Source of the DNA: DAHUYF01 sp963838385
GTDB taxonomy: Bacteria > Pseudomonadota > Alphaproteobacteria > ATCC43930 > CGMCC-115725
Assembly: GCA_963838385.1 (NCBI GenBank)
Contig: CAWIRE010000001.1
Coordinates: forward strand, 2,046,001 to 2,110,000
Length of the DNA: 64,000 nucleotides
Direction: 5' to 3'
Positions 26,139 to 36,549 of the stretch are shown one piece after another (within the stretch, counting starts at the first letter, position 1; each line of letters starts with the position of its first letter). The notes below the pieces were generated by a model. The model was not told the origin of the DNA and did not search any database. It saw only the letters and a program-made list of their open reading frames with translations. Made by a program: the position numbers and the translations under genes.

Positions 26139-26439
26139 GATCAGCATGTTCCTTGTCATTGCATGAACCGACCGAGCTGCCGCTTCGGCGAGGGGCTCGA
26201 CCTGGTCGCGACCGCAGGGGCACCACCAGAGCCTTCGCCAATGTCAGCGCCGGAAAGCGCCATCGATCAGCAACAATGGTGCAATTCACGCGTGACTAAG
26301 GACAATCCGCGAAATTCAAACAAATCTGTTCAACCAAACTGAATAATGCGCGGATGCACTACGCTCAGGCGATTGCGCCGCCGCTCGAACTCGATGGAGG
26401 CGGGCAACGGCGTCGCCGCTTCAGAGCGCGCGCCGCCGC
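26139..26439. other. Intergenic region between barrel and aldo/keto reductase genes
   Basis: About 300 bp. The segment at 26280-26350 is A+T-rich (TCAAACAAATCTGTTCAACCA) and probably carries the promoter of the leftward barrel gene. No gene or repeat recognised. Confidence 0.35.
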
Positions 26440-27444
26440 TCACGCTCGGGCAGGCGCGGGCGCGCGGCTGGGCGGGGCCATGAATTCGGGACCGACGGGA
26501 TCGGCGATGGTGCGGCGCAGGATGTCGTCGATCTCCGCCATGGCCGCCGCGTCGAGCGACCAGCCGAAGATATCGGGCACGTCCTGCAGCTGATGCGGCT
26601 TGCGCGCGCCCCAGAGCGCGGCGGTGACGCCGCGATCGAGCAGCCAGCGCACCGCCAGATGGATGACGCGCCTGCCGTGGCGCCGCTGCGCCAGCCGGTC
26701 GAGCTCCGCCACGGCGGCGAGATAGTGCGCGACGCGCGGCGGACGGAACTTCGGATCGCTGTTGCGGAGATCGTCGCCCTCGAACCGCGTCGTCGCCGTC
26801 ATCCGCCCCGACAACAAGCCGCGGCACAGCGCGCCATATCCCAGCACGGCGATGTCGTGGGTGCGGCAATAGGGCAGGATGTCGGCATCGATGCCGCGCT
26901 CGAACAGATTGTAGGGCGGCTGCACCGCATGCAGCGGCGCCACGGCGCGGAAGCGCTCCATCTGCGCCACCGAGAAGTTGCTGACCCCGATCGCGCGGAT
27001 GCGGCCCTGCTCGTAAAGCTGCCGCATCGTTTCGGCGGTCTCCTCGATCTCCACCAGCGGATCGGGCCAGTGCACCTGGTAGAGATCGATGGTGTCGGTC
27101 CTGAGCCGGCGCAGCAAGTCCTCGATCTCCTGCAGGATGCGTCCGCGGCTGGCGTTGCGGTAGACCTTGCCGTCGCGCCATTCCAGCCCGACCTTGGTGG
27201 CGATCACAACCTCGCGGCGGCGCCCGTTGGCGGCGAGCGCCTGGCCGACGATCTCCTCCGACCGGCCGAAGCCGTAGACCGGCGCCGTGTCGATGAGAGT
27301 GATGCCCTGCGTCAGCGCGGCGTCGATGGTGGCGATCGACTGGCGCTCGTCGGTGCCGCCCCACATCCAGCCGCCGATCGCCCAGGTGCCGAGCGCCACG
27401 CGCGACACCGTCAGATCGGTTCCCGTGATCGTCTTTCTGTCCAT
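26440..27444 (-). CDS. Aldo/keto reductase
   Basis: A 334-residue TIM-barrel NADPH oxidoreductase. The catalytic tetrad is visible as Asp and Tyr in LIDTAPVYGFGRSEEIVG, Lys in VIATKVGLEW and His in DLYQVHWPDP. NADP-binding features appear in AIGVSNFSVAQ and ALWGARKPHQL near the C-terminus. The ATG at 27444 gives the normal MDRKTITGTDLTVSR N-terminus. Length and motifs are normal. It stands alone, divergent from the ClC channel, and its carbonyl substrate is unknown. Confidence 0.92.
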   Translation of the reverse strand: MDRKTITGTDLTVSRVALGTWAIGGWMWGGTDERQSIATIDAALTQGITLIDTAPVYGFGRSEEIVGQALAANGRRREVVIATKVGLEWRDGKVYRNASRGRILQEIEDLLRRLRTDTIDLYQVHWPDPLVEIEETAETMRQLYEQGRIRAIGVSNFSVAQMERFRAVAPLHAVQPPYNLFERGIDADILPYCRTHDIAVLGYGALCRGLLSGRMTATTRFEGDDLRNSDPKFRPPRVAHYLAAVAELDRLAQRRHGRRVIHLAVRWLLDRGVTAALWGARKPHQLQDVPDIFGWSLDAAAMAEIDDILRRTIADPVGPEFMAPPSRAPAPARA

Positions 27445-27740
27445 GACCTCTTTCGCCTGCCTCCGCTCAGGGGCCGTGCGCCTCGCCGGCGCGGCCGCAG
27501 CGGACATCTGGGATGCGCGGGCGCCCGCAGCCAGTGGCGGCTTGCGGCGGTTTGCCCGCGATTGCTGCGCCCGGCCGAGACCCCGGGCAAGAGAGAAGAG
27601 CCCGCGCCCCGCGTCGCCGCGAGGCGGCGGCGCGGCGAGGCCGCTTATGGCGATATGACAGGCGCGGACGAATGTTGGTATACCGTAGGGATCGTCGTGA
27701 TGGCCCGCCTGTCGCCATCGTCTTTCTGGAGAGCCGCCGG

Positions 27741-29573
27741 ATGGCCGAACCGCAGTCAACGATCGAGCGGCGCGCAGAGACGGCGTCCCCGGCCGTTCCC
27801 GCCGATGAGACGAGCCACCGCATCGGGCTGGTCCGGCTCTCCCTCCTCGCCCTCATCGTCGGCGTCGTCACCGGGCTGGGAGCGGTGGCCTTCCGCGATC
27901 TGATCGGCCTCATCCACAACCTGATGTTCCTCGGCCACTTCGTCTTCCGTTACGACGCCAATCTCTTCACCCCGCCGAGCCCGTGGGGCGCCTGGGTGAT
28001 CCTGGTGCCGGTCGCCGGCGCCTTCGTCGTGACCTTCCTCGTCAACACCTTCGCGCCCGAAGCCCGCGGCCACGGCGTGCCCGAGGTGATGGACGCGATC
28101 TACTACCAGGGCGGCATCATCCGGCCGGTGGTGGCGGTGGTGAAATCGCTGGCCTCGGCGGTGGCGATCGGCACCGGCGCCGCGGTCGGCCGCGAAGGCC
28201 CGATCATCCAGATAGGCTCGGCGCTGGGATCGACGCTGGGGCAGATCGTGCGCATGCAGCCCGGACAGCGCATCATCCTGGTCGCCGCCGGCGCCGGCGC
28301 CGGCATCGCCGCGACCTTCAACACGCCGATCGGCGGCGTGCTCTTCGCCATCGAGCTGATGATGCCGGAGGTCAGCGTCCGCACCTTCCTGCCGGTGGCG
28401 ATCGCGACCGGCATGGCGACCTTCATCGGGCGCTTCTTCTTCGGGCTGGCGCCGGCCTTCACCGTGCCGCCGCTGCCGCCGCTGAACGTCGACGCGCGCG
28501 CATTCGCGACGCTCTGCCTCTACGCGCTGCTCGGCGCGGTCATCGGGCTGGCGGCGGCGGGCTTCGTCCGCGGGCTGCATCTGGTCGAAGACCTCTTCGA
28601 GAAGATCCCGGGGCGCTACAGCCGGCACGCGCTCGGCATGCTGCTGATCGGCCTGCTGATGTACGGGATGATGCGGGGCTTCGGGCACTACTATGTCGAA
28701 GGCGTGGGCTATGCCACGGTGCAGGCGATCCTGGGCAGCCAGATAACCGGGGTCGGGCTGCTCGTGCTGCTGTTCTTCGGCAAGCTGCTGGCGACCACGG
28801 GAAGCCTGGGCTCGGGATCTTCCGGCGGCATCTTCTCGCCCTCGCTGTTCATGGGCGCCACCATCGGCGGCGCGTTCGCGGCGCTTATCCAGATGCTGCA
28901 TCTGCCGCTCGACATCAACATCCCCGCCTTCGCCATGGTCGGGATGGGGGCGATGGTCGGCGGCGCCACCGGCGCGGTCATGACCGCGGTGACCATGATC
29001 TTCGAGATGACGCGGGATTACGACATCGTCATGCCGATGATCCTCGCCGTGGCGATGAGCGTCGGCGTGCGGCGGCTGCTGTCGCGCGAGAACATCTACA
29101 CGCTGAAGCTGGTGCGCCGCGGCCACGCCATACCCAAGGCGCTCTACACCAACATGTTCCTGGTGAAGCGCGCCGGCGAGGTCATGGACAAGGATTTCAC
29201 CCTGGCGCCGGCCGAGATGAGCTTCGACGCCTTTCTCGCGCAGCCCGACCATCGCGGCCGGATGCGCCATATCGTGGTCGTCGACGGCAAGCGCATCATC
29301 GGCGTGCTGCGCGTCAACACGGCGCTGCGGCGGGCGCGCGAGAGCGCCTCGGCCGGCGTCACGATGCGCGACGTCGCCAGCCGGAACTTCACCGTGGTGC
29401 GCGAGGACGACGTCGCCTTCGACGTCATCCAGCGGCTGTGGCGCAAGCAGGCGACGATGGCGCTGGTGGTGCGCGGCAAGGGCGTGCCGCGGCCGGAATA
29501 CGTCGCCGGCGTGATCACCAAGGAGCATGTCGCGGATTCGGTCGCGAGCAGCGTCAAGATATATCCCGGGTAA
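27741..29573 (+). CDS. ClC-family chloride channel/antiporter with CBS domains
   Basis: A 610-residue membrane protein. The ClC core (about 30-440) has the gating Glu in AAVGREGPIIQIGS and the anion-pore loop TGSLGSGSSGGIFSPSLF. A C-terminal cytosolic part (about 455-605) contains two degenerate CBS repeats (VMDKDFTLAPAEMSFDAFL, VTMRDVASRNFTVVREDDV) that would bind nucleotides. It moves Cl- or another anion, probably with proton exchange. The ATG at 27741 follows TGGAGAG at good spacing. Intact and full length. Confidence 0.93.
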   Translation: MAEPQSTIERRAETASPAVPADETSHRIGLVRLSLLALIVGVVTGLGAVAFRDLIGLIHNLMFLGHFVFRYDANLFTPPSPWGAWVILVPVAGAFVVTFLVNTFAPEARGHGVPEVMDAIYYQGGIIRPVVAVVKSLASAVAIGTGAAVGREGPIIQIGSALGSTLGQIVRMQPGQRIILVAAGAGAGIAATFNTPIGGVLFAIELMMPEVSVRTFLPVAIATGMATFIGRFFFGLAPAFTVPPLPPLNVDARAFATLCLYALLGAVIGLAAAGFVRGLHLVEDLFEKIPGRYSRHALGMLLIGLLMYGMMRGFGHYYVEGVGYATVQAILGSQITGVGLLVLLFFGKLLATTGSLGSGSSGGIFSPSLFMGATIGGAFAALIQMLHLPLDINIPAFAMVGMGAMVGGATGAVMTAVTMIFEMTRDYDIVMPMILAVAMSVGVRRLLSRENIYTLKLVRRGHAIPKALYTNMFLVKRAGEVMDKDFTLAPAEMSFDAFLAQPDHRGRMRHIVVVDGKRIIGVLRVNTALRRARESASAGVTMRDVASRNFTVVREDDVAFDVIQRLWRKQATMALVVRGKGVPRPEYVAGVITKEHVADSVASSVKIYPG

Positions 29574-29600
29574 GCCGGGACGTTCGAGGGAGGGATCGAC

Positions 29601-29930
29601 ATGGCCGTCCCATGCCCGCAACTGGAATGGCCGCATTTCCTCGAGGAATGCGGACCCGCCGAGGATCCGTCGATCCTGCTGACGGGAACGGCGCGGCTCG
29701 GCGGCACCAGCGTCGCGGTGGTGGCGATCCGCATCGCCCTCGGCCGGACGCGCGTGCCGGATTATCGGCCGGACGTGCCGGAGGCGGCCTACGAGACCAG
29801 CGCGCTGGAGACGATCCTGGAGGAGCTGGACTATCTGGCGCAGGAGATCGGCACGGTGACGGCGCGGACGGAGACGGGCATCGTGCGGCTCGCCACCGGC
29901 ACCTATGTGATGGGGATGCTGCCGGTCTGA
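29601..29930 (+). CDS. Hypothetical protein (109 aa)
   Basis: Begins MAVPCPQLEWPHFLEECGPA after a GAGGGAGGG ribosome site, 27 bp after the ClC stop, so the two may be cotranscribed. It is acidic and soluble, with a helical centre (ALETILEELDYLAQEIGTVT) and a hydrophobic end. No domain recognised; function unknown. Confidence 0.6.
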   Translation: MAVPCPQLEWPHFLEECGPAEDPSILLTGTARLGGTSVAVVAIRIALGRTRVPDYRPDVPEAAYETSALETILEELDYLAQEIGTVTARTETGIVRLATGTYVMGMLPV

Positions 29931-30007
29931 CGCCGCGCGCCGCAGCTTGCGCCCGGCCGCCCCATCGCCTATGGGCAGGCCGGAGCGAAAGCCTGCGCAG
30001 GTGATGC

Positions 30008-30697
30008 ATGATCGACGCCGCAGCCGGGCCCGGCCGCGAGGATTGCCTGGCGCCCGGGCGCTTCATCGACAGCGACCATCCCGCCGTCGCCGCCTTTGCC
30101 GCGCAGGCGGCCGCCGGCGCCGGCGAGCCCGTGGCCGCGGCGGTCAAGCTCTATTACGCCGTGCGCGACGGCATTCTTTATGACCCCTATGTGCCCTGCG
30201 ATGATCCCGCCACATATCGCGCCAGCGCCGTGCTGGCGAAGGGACGTGGCTATTGCGTCGGCAAGGCCGCGCTGCTCGCCGCATCCGCGCGCTCGCGCGG
30301 CATTCCCGCCCGCGTCGCCTTCGCCGACGTGCGCAACCATCTGGCGACGCCGCGCCTGCTCGAGCTGATCGGCACCGACGTCTTCATCTATCACGGCATC
30401 ACCGAGCTGTGGCTCGAGGGACGCTGGATCAAGGCGACGCCGACCTTCAACCTGAGCCTCTGCGAGAAATTCCGCATCCATCCGCTCGATTTCGACGGGC
30501 GCCAGGACGCGGTGTTCCATCCCTTCGATCGCGACGGCCGGCAGCACATGGAATATCTGCGCCAGCGCGGCAGCTATGCCGACGTGCCGGTCGACATCCT
30601 CGTGCCGGCCATGCTCGAGACCTATCCGCGTCTCGCCGAATTCAGCAAGGCGCCGCGCGGCGATTTCGCCAAGGAAGCAGAAGAGCAACAGCGCTGA
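30008..30697 (+). CDS. Transglutaminase-like cysteine peptidase family protein
   Basis: A 229-residue cytosolic protein of the transglutaminase core fold. The catalytic Cys is C83 in GRGYCVGKAALLAASARSRG, the His is in YHGITELWLEGRW and the third residue sits in the ATPTFN strand (Asn where many have Asp). Bacterial members act as peptidases or amidases rather than cross-linkers. No signal peptide. It precedes a nucleobase permease by about 125 bp. Its substrate is unknown. Confidence 0.82.
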   Translation: MIDAAAGPGREDCLAPGRFIDSDHPAVAAFAAQAAAGAGEPVAAAVKLYYAVRDGILYDPYVPCDDPATYRASAVLAKGRGYCVGKAALLAASARSRGIPARVAFADVRNHLATPRLLELIGTDVFIYHGITELWLEGRWIKATPTFNLSLCEKFRIHPLDFDGRQDAVFHPFDRDGRQHMEYLRQRGSYADVPVDILVPAMLETYPRLAEFSKAPRGDFAKEAEEQQR

Positions 30698-30822
30698 TCC
30701 GGCGCGGCCACCCGGAGAAGAGCGCGCCGGGCGGCGAATTGACGGGTGGATGAGGGCGTCGAGCCGGGCTAACTTGGCCCGCACGCGGCGCCGGCGCCGC
30801 CAGCGGAGGGGATGGGAGCGAG

Positions 30823-32166
30823 ATGGCGGTGGAAGCGATGCGGCGCGACGAGGCGCCGCCCGAACGGGTCTTCGATGTCGGCATCGACCAGACGCTCCCG
30901 CCGGGCCAGCTGCTGATCCTCGGCGTGCAGAACATCTTCGGCATGACCGGGATGCTGGTGTTCCCGGGCATCCTCGGCCGCTCCTTCAACCTCGCCCCGG
31001 ACCAGATCGCCTATCTCTACGGCATGAGCTTCATGGTCTGCGGCATCGTCACCATCCTGCAATCGACGCTGCTGCTGCGGCTGCCGATCATCCAGGGCTC
31101 CTACGCCGGCAGCTTCGCCAGCCTGCTCGCCGTCGGCCATCTCCAGCGCGGCGGGCTCGGCGCCGCCTATGGCTCGTTCTTCGTCGCCGCCCTGATCTGG
31201 TGCGCGCTGGCGCTGCCGATCCGCGGCTACAGCGTCATCGGGCTCTTCGCGCGCTTCCTGCGCGCGCCGATCATCGCCGCCATGATCGTCATCTTCATCA
31301 TGATCCAGGTCGCCAATGTCGCGCTGCCCGGCTGGATCGGCCTGCCGCAGAGCCCGGGCTTCCCGCTGATCAATATCGGCGCCGGCGCGCTCGCGGTCGC
31401 GGTGGTGATCGCCGTCAGCCTGCATGGCGGCAGCTTCCGCCGCGCCGCCATCCTGATCGGCCTCGCCGCGGGCACGGCGGGATATGCGCTCTTCCGCCCG
31501 GTCTCGCTCGCCGCGGTCGCCAACGCGCCGCTGCTGGTGACGCCGCATGCGTTTCCCTTCGGCTTCGCGGTCGAGAGCGAGCTCGTCATCGTGTTCCTGC
31601 TGGTGCTGCTGCCGGCGAGCATCGGCTCGATGGCGCTCTACCAGATGGTGGGCCAGTGGGGCGGCCAGAGCGTGACCGCGGCGCGGATGTCGCAGGGCAT
31701 CCTCGCGCTGGGACTGGGCGGCGTGCTGGCCGGGCTCTTCGGCGGCTTCAGCACCATCGTCTATCCCGACAATGTCGGCATGCTGCGCATGACGCGCGTC
31801 GGCTCGCGCTATGCCACGCTGGCCGCGGGCGTGCTGCTGATCGTGCTCGGCGGCTGCGTCAAGTTCGACATGCTGCTGGTGGTGGTGCCGCTGCCGGTGC
31901 TGTCGGCGGCGGCGACGCTGCTCTTCGGCATCGTCTTCATGCATGGCGTCGAGATCCTGTCGCGGGTCGAATGGAACGACCGCCTGTTCATCGCCGCGGG
32001 GCTTTCCGTGCTGGTGGCGCTGGGCGGCGTGTTCCTGTCGCCCGAGGTGCTGGCGCACATGCCGTTGCTGGTGAAGCTGGTCATCACCCAGCCGGTGATC
32101 TCGGGCGGGCTCACCCTGGTCGTGCTGCACGCGCTGCTCTGCCACAGCCCGGCCGCGAACGCGTAA
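30823..32166 (+). CDS. NCS2/NAT-family nucleobase:cation symporter
   Basis: A 447-residue membrane protein with about 12-14 helices. The NAT signature is clear as YPDNVGMLRMTRVGSR (about 314-329), and the substrate-site region includes GQWGGQSVTAARM. Family members import uracil, xanthine, urate or related purines. The next gene, 12 bp downstream, is a molybdenum-hydroxylase large subunit, so the imported base may be hydroxylated by it, as xanthine dehydrogenase does. Intact. Confidence 0.88.
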   Translation: MAVEAMRRDEAPPERVFDVGIDQTLPPGQLLILGVQNIFGMTGMLVFPGILGRSFNLAPDQIAYLYGMSFMVCGIVTILQSTLLLRLPIIQGSYAGSFASLLAVGHLQRGGLGAAYGSFFVAALIWCALALPIRGYSVIGLFARFLRAPIIAAMIVIFIMIQVANVALPGWIGLPQSPGFPLINIGAGALAVAVVIAVSLHGGSFRRAAILIGLAAGTAGYALFRPVSLAAVANAPLLVTPHAFPFGFAVESELVIVFLLVLLPASIGSMALYQMVGQWGGQSVTAARMSQGILALGLGGVLAGLFGGFSTIVYPDNVGMLRMTRVGSRYATLAAGVLLIVLGGCVKFDMLLVVVPLPVLSAAATLLFGIVFMHGVEILSRVEWNDRLFIAAGLSVLVALGGVFLSPEVLAHMPLLVKLVITQPVISGGLTLVVLHALLCHSPAANA

Positions 32167-32178
32167 GCGAGCTCGGGC

Positions 32179-34529
32179 ATGACGGAGGTACGCGCCGGCG
32201 CCATCGGCCGCCCCTTGCGGCGCAAGGAGGATCGGCGGCTGCTCACCGGCCAGGGCCGGTTCACCGACGATGTCCAGCTTCCGGGCCAGGCCTATGCGGT
32301 GATGGTGCGCTCGCCCCATCCGCATGCGCGCATCCGCGGCGTGGGTCTGGCGCGAGCGCGGGCGATGCCGGGCGTGCTCGGCGCCTATGGCGGCGAGGAT
32401 TGCCGCGCTGCCGGGCTGAAGCCGATCCCGCACGAGGCGGTGCCGTCGACGCGCTACGACATGAAGCTGACCGCGCCCGGCGGCGGCAAGGTGTTCCTCG
32501 GGCCGCATTGGCTGCTCGCCTGGGACAAGGCGCGTTATGTCGGCGAGGCCGTGGCCATGGTCGTGGCCGAGACGGCGGCCGCGGCGCTCGACGCGGCCGA
32601 GGCGGTCGAGGTCGATTACGAGCCCCTGCCCTTCGCGCTCGATGCCAGGGCGGCGCTGGCCGAGGGCGCGCCGGCGATCTGGGACGAGATCCCGGACAAT
32701 GTGCCGGTCGACACGCGCTTCGGCGACGCGGCGGCGACGGAGGCCGCCTTCGCGCGCGCCGATCATGTCGTGCGCATGGCGTTCCATGTCGGCCGCGTCA
32801 CCGCCGCGCCGCTCGAGCCGCGCGCGGCGGTGGGCGCCTATGACCCGGCGACCGGCCGCTACACGCTCCATGCGGGCACCGGTGGCGCGGTGCGGCAGAA
32901 GCGCGAGATCGCGGCGGCGCTCGACATCGCGCCCGAGCGGCTGCGCGTCGTCACCGCCGATGTCGGCGGCAATTTCGGCGCCAAGAACCGGCCTTATGTC
33001 GAATACGCCCTGGTGCTGTGGGCGGCGCGGCTGGCGGGCCGCCCGGTCAAGTTCACCGCGACGCGCTCGGAGGCGCTGCTCAGCGACAGCCAGGGCCGCG
33101 ATCTCGTCACCCGGGTCGAGCTGGCGCTCGCGCAAGGACGGCCGCTTCCTCGCGCTGCGCGCCGACAACATCAGCAATATCGGCGCGCGCTGCATGTCAC
33201 TGTCGCCGCTCAGCAAGGGCTCGGCGCTGATCACCGGCTCCTATGACATTCCGGCAGCGAGCCTGCGCTCGCGCGCGGTCTTCACCAACACGATGATGAC
33301 GCAGCCCTATCGCAGCTCCGGCCGGCCCGAGGTCACCTATGCGATCGAGCGGCTGGTCGACCGCGCCGCCGAGGAGCTCGGCATCGACCGGCTGGAGCTC
33401 CGCCGGATGAACCTGGTGCGCGGCGCGCAGATGCCTTACGTCAACGCGGTGGGCGCCCGCTATGACAGCGGCACCTATGCCGCCAACATGGCGCGCGCGC
33501 TCGCCATCGCCGACTGGGACGGGTTTCCCGCGCGGCGCGCGGCGGCGCAGCGGCGCGGGCGCCTGCTCGGCCGCGGCTTTGCCAATTACGTCGAATCCTC
33601 GATCGGCTCGCCGCGCGAGCGCGCCGAGATCAGCGTGCTGCCCGGCCGGGCGCGTGCGCCTGGTGATCGGGACCCAGCCGGCGGGACAGGGACAGGAGAC
33701 CAGCTTCGCGCAGGTGCTCTCCGATCTGCTCTCGGTGCCGGTGGAGAGCATCGAGGTGGTGATGGGCGACACCGACATCGTCAGCATCGGCGGCGGCTCG
33801 CATTCCGGGCGCTCGATGCGCCATGCCGCCACCGTGATGGCGATGGGCGCCCGGGCCCTCGTCGAGCGCGGCAAGGCGATCGCGGCGCTGGTCCTCGACG
33901 CGCCGCCGGGCGACATCAGCTTTGCCGATGGCCGCTTCGCCGCCCCCGGCCGCAACCGCAGCCTCGATTTCCGCGAGCTGGCCGGCGAGGCGGCACGGCT
34001 CGCGCTCCCCGAGGAACTCCGCGACGGGCTCGCCGCCGCCGCCACCAACGAGATGCACGACCCGGTCTTCCCCAACGGCGCCGCCGCCTGCGAGGTCGAG
34101 ATCGATGCCGAGACCGGCGCGCTCCAGCTCACGCGCTACGCCTCGGTCGACGATGTCGGGCGCTGCATCAACCCGCTGATCGTCGACGGGCAGACCCATG
34201 GCGCCATCGCCCAGGGGGTGGGCGAGGCGCTGTGGGAGCAGATCTTTCTCGATGCCGGCTCCGGCCAGCCGCTGACCGGCTCGTTCATGGATTACGCGAT
34301 GCCGCGGGCCGACCAGCTGCCGAGCTTCGCCACCGAGATCGTCGAGGTGCTGTCGCCGACCAACCCCTATGGCATCAAGGCGGGCGGCGAAGGCGGCACC
34401 ACGCCGGCGCTGGCGGTGATCATCAGCGCCGTGCTCGACGCGCTGGCGCCGCTCGGCGTCCGCGATATCGAGATGCCGGCGACGCAATTCGCCATCTGGC
34501 AGGCGATCGAGAGGGCGAAGCGGGGATGA
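32179..34529 (+). pseudogene. Orphan molybdenum hydroxylase large subunit (CoxL/XdhA-like), frameshifted twice
   Basis: Frame one (32179 to about 33130) runs MTEVRAGAIGRPLRRKEDRR through YVGEAVAMVVAETAA and VTADVGGNFGAKN. Frame two (about 33135 to 33650) begins KDGRFLALRADNISN and carries the Mo-site loop PYRSSGRPEVTYAIERLVD. Frame three (about 33655 to 34529) begins VRLVIGTQPAGQGQETSF and has the catalytic-Glu motif GIKAGGEGGTTP. About 780 residues if joined. The loop reads YRSSGR instead of the common AYRGAGR. No FAD or 2Fe-2S subunit genes adjoin, so it would need partners from elsewhere, possibly 3019-4405. The shifts look like sequence errors. It follows a nucleobase permease by 12 bp, hinting at a purine-like substrate. 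Confidence 0.82.
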
Positions 34530-34665
34530 AGCCGGGCCCCCGGTGCCGTTTCGACCGGGCGAGCAGGTCGAGGCCGGGCGTCTTCCATTGAGTAGTGCGG
34601 ATGGCTGCGCGTTATTGTAGAGTGCCGCTGAGGTTTATCAACGGCTCACGTCCGTCGTCGACGCC

Positions 34666-35151
34666 ATGGAGAGGGAGCTCAGCGCGACCGGCCGGCTGGA
34701 AGACGACATTCCGGAGTGCGACGCCAAGCTCGTCGCGCTGGAGCGCTATTGGCGCAAGATCCATCCGCCGACCGGCCTTCCCGGTCGTCAGCATTTCGAC
34801 CCGCTGGAGGTGGCGAGCCTGCTGCCCTGGCTCATCCTGATCGATGTCACGCGCGCGCCGCTGCGCCTGCGCTATCGCCTGCTCGGCACCGCGCATGTCG
34901 ATTCCCTCGGCTTCGATCCGACCGGCCGGTGGCTCGACGAGGCGCATGCGAATTTCGCCGACACCACGGCAGGTCGGGAGTTCACCGCGGTCGCCGAACG
35001 CGGCATCCGCACCTATTACCGCGGTCCCTTGACCTTCGTGTCGACCCGGGAGTTCCTCGAGATCGAGCGGCTGACGCTGCCGCTGGCGCGCGACGGCAGC
35101 ACCATCGACATGCTGCTGTGCATCGCGGTGCATAAGCGGGTGCGGCGCTAG
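34666..35151 (+). CDS. PAS_5-domain protein (161 aa)
   Basis: A single PAS_5-type domain spans about residues 22-155 (LVALERYWRKIHPPTGLPGR, RLRYRLLGTAHVDSLGFDPT). No output domain is present. Such short PAS proteins are abundant in Rhodospirillales and rhizobia and have no known role. A second PAS_5 protein lies at 36550. Confidence 0.8.
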   Translation: MERELSATGRLEDDIPECDAKLVALERYWRKIHPPTGLPGRQHFDPLEVASLLPWLILIDVTRAPLRLRYRLLGTAHVDSLGFDPTGRWLDEAHANFADTTAGREFTAVAERGIRTYYRGPLTFVSTREFLEIERLTLPLARDGSTIDMLLCIAVHKRVRR

Positions 35152-35260
35152 CGGCGCCAGGCCGGTTCGACCAACGGGCCGCGCCCGCCGCCGTCCTCTT
35201 TGACTCGATCGCCCGGGAAAGATCGGGCATGCTCGCACGGGCGAGGGAGAGGGGAAGAGC

Positions 35261-36034
35261 ATGGCGGAGGAACCGGGGTCGCTGCTCGACCAGATCACGC
35301 TGGTCCACGGTCCGCGCGAGCTGCTGAAGCGCTACTTCACGCTGGTCGAGGCGGCGCTGCGCGCCCGCGGCATCAGGCTCAGGCTGCGGACGGATTTCGC
35401 GGCGCTGGTCGAGATCAATCGCCAGCACCGCGACAGCTGGCCGGCCTTCATCCCGATGTTCGACCCCGCCCACAACGCGCTGCGCATCGATAATTCCTTC
35501 TGGCTCGAGGGCGTCGACGAGACGGGCTGCCCCGTGGTCACCCATGCCGGCCGCCTCTACGACTGGGACGACACGAGCCTGGAGGCCGAGCTGACCTCGC
35601 TCAGGGCCTTCTTCCGCGACCCCGAGCCGCATCTGGCCAGGGGGGATCTCATCCGCGTCCTGGCCCCGTCGGCCCGGCGGCTGCGCGGCCGCATCATGGG
35701 CGACGGCGGGGTCTGGGTGCGGCCCGATCACCGCGGCAAGGGGCTCGCCACGCTGGTGCCGCGGGTGTCGCGCGCCTATGCGCTGACGCGCTGGAACATC
35801 CTGGCGCTGTGGGCGGTGATGGAGCCGCGCATCCGCGACCAGGGGCTGGCCGAGCGGAACGGCTTCCACGAGGAGGAGATGATCGTGTTCCAGCTCAAGG
35901 CGTGGCGCGATCACCTGCCGATGCTGCTGGTGTGGATGAGCCGCGAGGAGGCCTTCGCCCATATCGCCGCCGCGGTCGATCGCGGCCGCGTCGAGGAGGC
36001 GGAGGACCGCGCCGCGCTGGCGCGGGGAGCCTAA
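35261..36034 (+). CDS. GNAT-like N-acetyltransferase family protein, tentative
   Basis: A 257-residue cytosolic protein with a GAGAGGGGAAGAGC ribosome site. The segment GGVWVRPDHRGKGLATLVPR resembles motif A of GNAT acetyltransferases (V-x-P-x-x-R-G-x-G), followed by AYALTRWNILALWAVMEPRI and GLAERNGFHEEEMIVFQL. The N-terminal half matches no family I know. The acceptor is unknown. Its stop overlaps the opposing 36031 gene by 4 bp. Confidence 0.6.
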   Translation: MAEEPGSLLDQITLVHGPRELLKRYFTLVEAALRARGIRLRLRTDFAALVEINRQHRDSWPAFIPMFDPAHNALRIDNSFWLEGVDETGCPVVTHAGRLYDWDDTSLEAELTSLRAFFRDPEPHLARGDLIRVLAPSARRLRGRIMGDGGVWVRPDHRGKGLATLVPRVSRAYALTRWNILALWAVMEPRIRDQGLAERNGFHEEEMIVFQLKAWRDHLPMLLVWMSREEAFAHIAAAVDRGRVEEAEDRAALARGA

Positions 36035-36390
36035 ACGACGGGTCGCGCCAGCGTCAGGACCGCGCCCCCCTCGCCCTGCTCAGGCGGGGCGCCCGTGGAC
36101 CACCCTTGGGCGAGCGCTTCCGCCGCGGCGGCGAACTCCCACACGCCGGAGAAGATCTGAACCTGGGGTCCACCGTCGCTTGGTTGTGAAAGCGCGATGC
36201 GCGGCGATTTCCAGACGGCGAGGATATGCACGGCCTTGACCAGCGCCGGCGCGGGCACGGCAGCACCCCCCAGCACCACCTCGGCGCCGGTCCGCGTGAG
36301 GCCGACATAAAGCATGTCGGGGGCGCCGCGGTCCGGCCGCGCCGCAGGCCGCGCTGTCCCCTTCCTGTCAATGACGAAGCCCCGACGCAT
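36031..36390 (-). CDS. Hypothetical protein (119 aa)
   Basis: Starts MRRGFVIDRKGTARPAARPD with GGGGAG at good spacing; an in-frame TTG four codons upstream is less likely. Moderately hydrophobic segments (GAEVVLGGAAVPAPALVKAV) are probably buried strands rather than membrane helices. No domain recognised. It converges with the GNAT-like gene and is divergent from the PAS gene at 36550. Confidence 0.5.
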   Translation of the reverse strand: MRRGFVIDRKGTARPAARPDRGAPDMLYVGLTRTGAEVVLGGAAVPAPALVKAVHILAVWKSPRIALSQPSDGGPQVQIFSGVWEFAAAAEALAQGWSTGAPPEQGEGGAVLTLARPVV

Positions 36391-36549
36391 AATGCTCCCC
36401 AAAAAGTATCGGCCGGCGCATGAGCCCGTACATTGTCACCGATCTAATTCAGATCAGGTAAAGATTTATCTAATAATTGCCGGAGATTTCACACATCATT
36501 TACTACGTAAGGTTTACAAGGCCATAGTGAAATGATTTGAGACGAGCGC

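Noticed and set aside
30769..33234. An 821-codon minus-strand open frame
   Set aside because: Opposite the NCS2 permease and molybdenum hydroxylase; low-complexity Arg/His/Ala composition.
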